64,000 bases of DNA. Source: Paenibacillus sp. BIC5C1 (GTDB lineage: Bacteria; Bacillota; Bacilli; Paenibacillales; Paenibacillaceae). Below are positions 58,407 to 64,000 of the stretch, piece after piece. The notes beneath the pieces were generated by a model that worked only from the letters and a program-made list of their open reading frames with translations, did no database searches and was not told where the DNA came from. How positions within the stretch are numbered: the stretch's first letter is position 1; each line of letters begins with the position of its first letter. The translations under genes were made by a program, and so were the position numbers. The stretch is taken from contig NZ_CP135922.1 in assembly GCF_032399705.1 (NCBI RefSeq), positions 992,001 through 1,056,000 on the forward strand, in the 5' to 3' direction.

Positions 58407-60161
58407 ATGGTCGGTTTTTTCAAAAAACGTTTGGTTGTTCGCATTGTTGCCATAGTTACATTGGTCATTATGATTATATCTGCGGGAAGCATGCTGCTTC
58501 AGTTGGCGAATATGAAGCTAGCCGCGCAGGAGGCCATATCGAGTTACAATATTCAGATTGCCGAGAGTTATGTGAAACAGCTGGATACAGGGCCATATGT
58601 GGAATTTGCCAAAGATCCCAAGGAAAACGACGTGTTCTTGAAGATTCGTGATGAGCTGGATGATTTTCGTGTGAGCATCGGTGCGATGTATGTGTATTTT
58701 GTGAAAATAGACGATGCAGGCACGCCTCTCATTATGGTGGACGGCATGAAAGATTCAGATAAAGCATCACCGATCAATGAAGTGACGGATATCCCAGGCG
58801 ATGCAGTCCAAAAGCTTCTGCAAGGGAAAACAGCCAGTTCCCCTATCATTAATAACGAGGAGTATGGCGAATATATTTCCTCTTACGCTCCGATTTTGGA
58901 CAGCAAGGGGACCTTAACGGGTGTGATAGGAATCGATACAGCTGTATCGGTCATTGGAAGCATTGAGTCAGATATTATGAAATCCAGCATTCCATTGTAT
59001 GCCCTGTTGTTATTCATTACGCTTGCAGGCGTCGCGGTTGTATTGTGGTTCATCGTAAGAGGACTGCGACCGCTGAAACCGCTGAAGGCAAGCGTCGAAC
59101 AAATGGCGCAAGGTGAGCTGGCGGAAGCCAACCGAATTCTGACAGCGTATCGGCTGCAAAGTGAGGATGAGATTGGCAGCACATTCAAGGCGATGATTCA
59201 TATGTCTGGGGACTTAAATAAAATGATCGGCGATATGGTCGCAGGTGTCTCGGTTACCACTGATATCCTCTCCAAATCAACGGAACAATTCAGTCGTGAT
59301 GCAGAAGACATGCTTATAATGAATAAGAGCGTTGACCAGTCCGTACAGCAAATTAGACAGGGCGCACACACCCAGAAGCAAGGTGCTGGTGACAGCGCCA
59401 ATGCGATGGAGGAAATCGCCAAAGGTATTACGGACATTTCAGAGTCTTCTACAGCCGTGTCTGACGCCGCAACAACTGCGCTTGCTACGGCACAATCAGG
59501 TAAGCAGAGCATGATGCAAATGAAGAAACAGATGGAGAGCATTTCGGCTGTATCTGCTGAAGTTGTAGCCATGGTCCAAGTGCTTAACAACTTCTCGCAG
59601 CAAATCGGCGGTGCGCTTCATACGGTGCGGGATTTTGCGAGTCAGACCAAGCTACTGGCGCTGAATGCTTCAATTGAAGCCGCTCATGCAGGAGAGCATG
59701 GGAAGGGATTTGCCGTTGTAGCGGATGAAGTACGAAAATTGGCGGAGGCTTCAAGCGCATCTGTGCAGGCGATATCCGATTTGTTGCTTGGCATTCAGCA
59801 GGAGTCCCAGCACATCGGATCACAGATGGATGTTACCTCGCAAGAAATCGGCCAGGGGGTGACGAGCACAGCAGAAGCAGAGCTTGCCTTCACGCATATG
59901 GTTGAGGCGTTTCGTGTGGTAACACATCGTATCCAGGAAGTATCCGCAGCAGCGGAGGAGATATCGGCGGGTTCCGAGGAAGCGGCAGCCTCGGTCAATA
60001 CGATCTCGCAAATTTCATCCGGCGTTTCAGATCATTCGGATGACATTTATCGTTTGACAGGGGAACAGTCGAGCATGTTCCAGAAGGTGGCACAAACGTC
60101 CACCCTGCTGAGGCGGCAAACGATTGAGTTGAGCGAAGCTGTAAGAAAAGTAAAGGTATAA
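58407..60161 (+). CDS. Methyl-accepting chemotaxis protein
   Basis: This is a 584-residue membrane chemoreceptor. A first membrane helix (about residues 9-32) is followed by a single-Cache-like extracellular sensor (about 33-195, with [22 protein letters not shown] and [22 protein letters not shown]), a second membrane helix (about 198-220), a HAMP linker, and a long coiled-coil signalling domain. The hairpin tip [33 protein letters not shown] contacts CheA and CheW. No docking pentapeptide is seen at the end. ATG at 58407 after GAAGAGGA is used; the earlier ATG at 58329 gives an unusual cysteine-rich lead. It stands alone, without che genes. The ligand is unknown. Confidence 0.88.
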   Translation: MVGFFKKRLVVRIVAIVTLVIMIISAGSMLLQLANMKLAAQEAISSYNIQIAESYVKQLDTGPYVEFAKDPKENDVFLKIRDELDDFRVSIGAMYVYFVKIDDAGTPLIMVDGMKDSDKASPINEVTDIPGDAVQKLLQGKTASSPIINNEEYGEYISSYAPILDSKGTLTGVIGIDTAVSVIGSIESDIMKSSIPLYALLLFITLAGVAVVLWFIVRGLRPLKPLKASVEQMAQGELAEANRILTAYRLQSEDEIGSTFKAMIHMSGDLNKMIGDMVAGVSVTTDILSKSTEQFSRDAEDMLIMNKSVDQSVQQIRQGAHTQKQGAGDSANAMEEIAKGITDISESSTAVSDAATTALATAQSGKQSMMQMKKQMESISAVSAEVVAMVQVLNNFSQQIGGALHTVRDFASQTKLLALNASIEAAHAGEHGKGFAVVADEVRKLAEASSASVQAISDLLLGIQQESQHIGSQMDVTSQEIGQGVTSTAEAELAFTHMVEAFRVVTHRIQEVSAAAEEISAGSEEAAASVNTISQISSGVSDHSDDIYRLTGEQSSMFQKVAQTSTLLRRQTIELSEAVRKVKV

Positions 60162-60199
60162 GGGAAGCAAGCAGCAAACTGAAACCTTATCAAATGTGG

Positions 60200-60233
60200 A
60201 ACACTCTGGTGTAAGCACCGGAGTGTTTTTTTT
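60200..60233 (+). terminator. Rho-independent terminator after the chemoreceptor gene
   Basis: A 12-position stem with one mismatch-tolerant G-T pair and a TAAG loop is followed by eight T. Confidence 0.95.
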
Positions 60234-60263
60234 GATCCCCCAATTATGACTTAGACTCTGCCA

Positions 60264-61169
60264 TCATAACTGGTCCAGCTCAATTGCCTGTCTGAAGCGT
60301 TGAGCAAATCGCTCAGCGGCTATGGCAACCTCCTTGGATTCGGTCTGCACGAAGCCGATTTGCATTTTAGGTTGCTCGATCGAGGCAATCTCTACCATTT
60401 TTGCAATGCCTTCTTTCCATAGCGGATGTTGGTGGAAGGAGAAGTCATGGCCAATGGTAGCGGCAATATTATTTCTTAAAACGGTGGTGATTGCTTCCGA
60501 GTTGTTCGTTTTGAAGAGGATGGACAGAGGGCCGTAATCATACGCGAACTCCTGCAGGAAATCTTCGATGAATCCATCACGATACAGAGCCAGCTTATGT
60601 TCTTTTAATTGTTCGGGAGTAACCCGGTTAAGCTTGGCTAGATCGGATTGGTGATGAGTGCATACGACCAGTTTACCTGAATACATGGGACTGAAATGCA
60701 GTCCATCGAATTCCCGCAATTGTTTGGCGTAGATGGCGATGAAGCCCAGGTGGGTTCTGTTGTTACGGATGTCTTCAATAATTTCCATGGAACCTTTCTC
60801 CTCAATGGCAATATTCAATTGAGGGTGCTCGCGTTTCATATCTGCAGCAGTCTGAACAAGGTAAGGCATCACACTTGGAAAAGTGGCAACATGCAGGTCT
60901 CCGGTTAACGAGGATGTCTCCGCATTCAGTGATTTCAATTCATCGATGCGCTGCAAAATATCGAGTGCCTTGGCAATAAACTGTTTGCCTTCAAGGGTGG
61001 GGAACGTTCCATGCCGCGAGCGTTCGAACAGGATCATACCCAGCTCATTTTCAAGACGATGCACAGATTGGCTGATCGCCGACTGAGTGACGTGCAGGTG
61101 CTCCGAGGCGGCCGAGAACGATTGGGTTTTGGCAATTTCAACTACATATTCAAGCTGTTCCAGATTCAT
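60264..61169 (-). CDS. LysR-family transcriptional regulator
   Basis: This is a 301-residue regulator. The winged helix is MNLEQLEYVVEIAKTQSFSA followed by ASEHLHVTQSAISQSVHRLENELG, and the effector domain covers about residues 90-295 (GDLHVATFPSVMPYL, HLGFIAIYAKQLREFDGLHF). It is divergent from 2,3-butanediol dehydrogenase across a 141-base AT-rich gap. By position it could govern that gene, as AlsR does for acetoin genes in Bacillus, but the sequence does not prove it is AlsR. Confidence 0.85.
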   Translation of the reverse strand: MNLEQLEYVVEIAKTQSFSAASEHLHVTQSAISQSVHRLENELGMILFERSRHGTFPTLEGKQFIAKALDILQRIDELKSLNAETSSLTGDLHVATFPSVMPYLVQTAADMKREHPQLNIAIEEKGSMEIIEDIRNNRTHLGFIAIYAKQLREFDGLHFSPMYSGKLVVCTHHQSDLAKLNRVTPEQLKEHKLALYRDGFIEDFLQEFAYDYGPLSILFKTNNSEAITTVLRNNIAATIGHDFSFHQHPLWKEGIAKMVEIASIEQPKMQIGFVQTESKEVAIAAERFAQRFRQAIELDQL

Positions 61170-61310
61170 GGTCTCATCTCCGTTTTAGCATTAGTACGAG
61201 TAATATTAACATTAGTATCTATAAATATGAATAATACGTGAACGGCGATATAATTAATAGACAGTAGTTGGATTTCAGATGGACAAGATAAACCAAAGGG
61301 GATGTATCTC

Positions 61311-62354
61311 ATGAAAGCAGCAGTATGGTATGCCAAGAAAGATGTCCGGGTCGAAGAACGGGAAATACCGGTAGCCCAATCAGGACAAGTGAAAATTAAA
61401 GTCGAGTACGCAGGAATCTGTGGTAGTGACTTGCATGCTTACCATCATGGCGTAGGCATTCAGGAAGGGCAGAACCACCCGCTTTCAGGACAGAAAGCGC
61501 CGCTGACACTTGGTCATGAGTTTGCAGGAACGGTCAGTGAATTGGGAAGTGATGTAAGCGGTATCAGTATAGGGGACCGTGTTGTTGTTGAACCACTGTA
61601 TCATTGCGGACAGTGTGAGTACTGTATTCAGGGGCGCTATAACCAATGTACCGAGTTCGGATTTGTGGGACTGAACGGTGATGGAGGCTTTGCTGAATAC
61701 GTTGTTGTTAAGGCGTATATGGTGCACAAATTGCCGGACAACGTATCCTTTGAAGAGGGCGCACTGGTTGAGCCTACAGCGGTAGCTTTCCATGCAGTTC
61801 GCCATAGCAAATTAAAAGTAGGTCAGAAGGTTGCTGTATATGGTGCAGGTCCGATTGGATTGCTGACGATCCTGTCAGCCAAAGCTGCTGGAGCTTCCGC
61901 GATCTATGCAGTCGATGTATTTGAAGAACGCTTGAATTTGGCTTCCAAGCTGGGAGCCATTCCGGTGAATAGTGCCAAAGTTAACGCTACTGAAGTGATT
62001 TTGCAGCAGTCTGGCGGAATAGATGTAGCATATGAAGCGGCAGGTGTACAGCCAACCATGGACAGCGCCGTAGCCGTGATCAAAAAAGGTGGAGAAGTTG
62101 TTGTCATTGCAGCAATTCCAAATCCACTTCAGGTGAATTTCTTCGACCTGTTAGTGAAAGAAGCGAACCTGACAGCAACGCTGGCCTATCGTCATATTTT
62201 CCCTGAAGTCATCTCTTTGATTGCTGAGGGAGCACTTGATGTGAAACAGGTGATTACCAGAAAAATCAAGCTGGACGACATCGTTCAGGAAGGACTTGAA
62301 CTGCTCATGACCGACAAGAGCCATGCGAAAATTTTGGTGCAGATCGGCGGTTAA
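61311..62354 (+). CDS. bdhA: 2,3-butanediol dehydrogenase, zinc-dependent
   Basis: This is a 347-residue medium-chain dehydrogenase interconverting acetoin and 2,3-butanediol with NAD(H). The catalytic zinc residues are in AGICGSDLHAYHHG and LTLGHEFAGTV, the structural zinc cysteines in HCGQCEYCIQGRYNQCTEFGFVG, and the Rossmann loop in KVAVYGAGPIGLLTILSAKAAGA. The insertion QNHPLSGQKAPLTLGHE is typical of BdhA. ATG at 61311 behind AAAGGGG is used; ATG at 61302 is too close to it. It has its own terminator. The pathway is overflow metabolism of pyruvate. Confidence 0.88.
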   Translation: MKAAVWYAKKDVRVEEREIPVAQSGQVKIKVEYAGICGSDLHAYHHGVGIQEGQNHPLSGQKAPLTLGHEFAGTVSELGSDVSGISIGDRVVVEPLYHCGQCEYCIQGRYNQCTEFGFVGLNGDGGFAEYVVVKAYMVHKLPDNVSFEEGALVEPTAVAFHAVRHSKLKVGQKVAVYGAGPIGLLTILSAKAAGASAIYAVDVFEERLNLASKLGAIPVNSAKVNATEVILQQSGGIDVAYEAAGVQPTMDSAVAVIKKGGEVVVIAAIPNPLQVNFFDLLVKEANLTATLAYRHIFPEVISLIAEGALDVKQVITRKIKLDDIVQEGLELLMTDKSHAKILVQIGG

Positions 62355-62423
62355 TCGTGGGGAAAATGGAGCGACTAGCATTTGCTGCTCGACTCCGATT
62401 CTTTAGCTCAGAATAACGCTGAA

Positions 62424-62470
62424 AAGGGATACCCTCCGTCATATAATGACTTATGGGTATCCCTTTTTGT
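62424..62470 (+). terminator. Terminator between bdhA and the convergent acetyltransferase
   Basis: Thirteen paired bases (62424-62436 with 62457-62469) have A-rich left and T-rich right flanks, so it can work in both directions. Confidence 0.92.
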
Positions 62471-62500
62471 GTTATCCGCGCTTATTACTATTTGCGAGAA

Positions 62501-63010
62501 TTATGAATCATAACGGTAGCAGATCGCTTTGCCTCCGCCACTCTCGGAACTGAATTCCGGGTCTTCTACAAAACCGAAACGTTCGTATAATCGAATCGCG
62601 TTGACCATCTGACCCCCCGTATATAAATACACCGTATTTTTGCCCATGTGTTTGGCAGATTCAACGCATTGTTGAAGCAGTTCTCTGGCAATACCGTGAC
62701 CTCTCCACTTGGGATCGACGCCCAACAGTCGAATAAACGGATAATCAATAGGCAACTCGAAGTTCGGGTAAGCCTTATGCGCGGTCTCGAACAATTGGAC
62801 CGTTCCGACAATCTGATTATCTATTTTGGCAATCCATAATTGCTTGATGTAAGGATTGCTCGGCGATTCCCGAATATCCTTCAAATAATGTTCCCATTGT
62901 TCCTGTGTTTGGAATGTCTCCCGGTACTCGGAGTAACTTTCAATGAGAATATGTACAATTTCTTCATGGTCAGCTTCTGTAGCGGGATGAATCGTTACTG
63001 CCGTTGTCAT
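62501..63010 (-). CDS. GNAT-family acetyltransferase
   Basis: This is a 169-residue acetyltransferase. The fold start is TIHPATEADHEEIVHILIESYSEY and the acetyl-CoA loop is LLGVDPKWRGHGIARELLQQCVESAKHMG, followed by NAIRLYERFGF. ATG at 63010 has AAGGAG eight bases upstream; an open frame to 63169 adds 53 residues outside the family and is rejected. The substrate is unknown. It lies downstream of the AraC-type gene on the same strand, 171 bases away. Confidence 0.82.
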   Translation of the reverse strand: MTTAVTIHPATEADHEEIVHILIESYSEYRETFQTQEQWEHYLKDIRESPSNPYIKQLWIAKIDNQIVGTVQLFETAHKAYPNFELPIDYPFIRLLGVDPKWRGHGIARELLQQCVESAKHMGKNTVYLYTGGQMVNAIRLYERFGFVEDPEFSSESGGGKAICYRYDS

Positions 63011-63181
63011 CTCAAGTTCTCCTTCTGATCTAATCTTGGTTTGATAAGAGATATAGTTGACTTGAATTGTATCACACCCAATGGTACTGGATTCATTCAA
63101 ATTTTCTATATATGACTCATAAAATTCTATGAGTTGGTATATCCACACAAGCACATCCAAGGTTCGCACGTATAAGGTTCA

Positions 63182-63949
63182 TTATAGACGGTTGAGCTGT
63201 GTGGAATACAAATTATTGCGATATTCGGTAGGTGTGTTGCCTTCGTATTGTTTGAACATGCGCAGGAAGAGTTTGTAATCCGAAAAACCGCATTGTCCTG
63301 CAATTTCTTTCACACTGGCATTGGTATTGAGCAGCATTTGCTTGGCCCGGCGAATCCGTTCCGTGAGGATATAGGTTTTGAGCCCAATGCCTTTCTCACG
63401 TTTCACCATTTTGGAGATATAGTCCTTGTTAAAATTAAAAGACTCAGCAATCTTACCCACCGTAATGTCGGTATGCAGATGAATATCCACCCACTTGCAG
63501 ATGTGGTCAACGATCGCATTATGCGGTCGATAACCAGCCTGTGTGTTGCGTTCCAGTTCTTTGAGCAGCAGCAGCAATGCTGCGTCTGCTTCTTCCGGTG
63601 AGAACGATGAACTATGCAGCAATTGCTTGAACAGCTGATTGGCGGTGGACGGAACCTGAATAGTCGCATGGGTGGGATACTGGTCGAACTCTTCCTCAAT
63701 TGAATCATAATGAACCCAATAAAAGCTGACGGGAGCATCGCTGATCTGATAGCCATAATGGGTGCGCCCAGCTCTCAGAAACAGCAGATCATTAGCCCGA
63801 ACCACGAACTGCTCGTCCTCCTCCGCAATGTACATCTCGCCCTCCAACATCAAAATGACCTCGTGAACAGGCATGCTGCGTTTCATATGGCTCCAATTGC
63901 CTTCGGTTATGAACTTGCCGCACAGATAATGTTCCAATGGTTTTTGCAT
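63182..63949 (-). CDS. AraC-family regulator with cupin-like sensor
   Basis: This is a 255-residue regulator. The N-terminal cupin (about residues 1-130) has MPVHEVILMLEGEMYIAEED and NDLLFLRAGRTHYGYQ, typical of sugar-responsive AraC proteins. The C-terminal domain (about 150-250) has two helix-turn-helix units, ITVGKIAESFNFNKDYISKMVKREKG and SVKEIAGQCGFSDYKLFLRMFKQYEGNTP. Such genes in Paenibacillus often control glycan use; the target is probably outside the window to the right. Confidence 0.82.
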   Translation of the reverse strand: MQKPLEHYLCGKFITEGNWSHMKRSMPVHEVILMLEGEMYIAEEDEQFVVRANDLLFLRAGRTHYGYQISDAPVSFYWVHYDSIEEEFDQYPTHATIQVPSTANQLFKQLLHSSSFSPEEADAALLLLLKELERNTQAGYRPHNAIVDHICKWVDIHLHTDITVGKIAESFNFNKDYISKMVKREKGIGLKTYILTERIRRAKQMLLNTNASVKEIAGQCGFSDYKLFLRMFKQYEGNTPTEYRNNLYSTQLNRL

Positions 63950-64000
63950 AGGACGGATTTCTCCACCTTTTCTTGGATTATGAGTCTGATGTAGTTGTAT

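Overview
The window looks like a chromosomal segment of a Paenibacillus-like Firmicute. The signs are moderate GC with AT-rich gaps, strong AGGAGG-type ribosome binding sites, frequent TTG and GTG starts, three large S-layer-homology (SLH) surface proteins, a PL3 pectate lyase, ykoEDC-type and ThiXYZ-type thiamine-precursor transporters under TPP riboswitches, and PocR-AraC, IclR and LysR regulators. The genus is an inference from gene content. No rRNA, tRNA or CRISPR array was seen.

Layout. 1-6.1 kb (minus strand): a TPP-riboswitch-controlled ThiZ-like ATPase, then a compact operon of a GldA/HcxA-like dehydrogenase, an SsuA/SsuC/SsuB-like transporter and a HisC-like aminotransferase. 6.4-11.4 kb: a radical SAM/SPASM protein, an SLH protein and a secreted pectate lyase with a structured leader. 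11.7-20 kb: a second TPP riboswitch driving the ECF transporter ykoE-ykoD-ykoC, a membrane-anchored PQQ-type beta-propeller protein, and the methionine transporter metNIQ. 20-22.3 kb: an XRE/MmyB-type regulator divergent from a stand-alone fabF, with an operator between them. 22.6-29.8 kb: a small protein with a possible beta-grasp pattern, a 1661-residue DUF4132 protein, an acetyltransferase and a WXG100-headed putative type VII secretion substrate. 30-38.4 kb: a formate/nitrite channel and an operon of two giant SLH proteins with cadherin-like repeats and lamin-tail-like ends.

38.5-43.7 kb: a cluster holding a HEAT-like protein, a colicin-DNase-type immunity homologue and a small anchored protein with a probable CTG start; then a quinone oxidoreductase with a divergent LysR gene, threonine aldolase, a SUKH protein and a decayed LysR gene. 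43.8-49.1 kb: PocR-AraC regulator, glycerol dehydrogenase, fused DhaK-DhaL dihydroxyacetone kinase and an IclR regulator, together a glycerol/dihydroxyacetone module. 49.1-56.3 kb: a glutamine amidotransferase behind three helically spaced inverted repeats, an alanyl-tRNA editing protein, a zinc-ribbon protein, acetyltransferases and an amino acid permease. 56.4-58.2 kb: an IS3-family element with a broken orfA, lying against a decapitated putative toxin whose downstream candidate immunity gene is intact. 58.4-64 kb: a chemoreceptor, a LysR gene divergent from 2,3-butanediol dehydrogenase, an acetyltransferase and an AraC regulator.

The strongest candidates for something undescribed are the beta-grasp-like/DUF4132 gene pair, the scattered immunity-type genes without cognate toxins, the IS-truncated toxin with its retained partner, and the phased palindromes before the amidotransferase. 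All assignments come from reading motifs and gene order; no database search was run.
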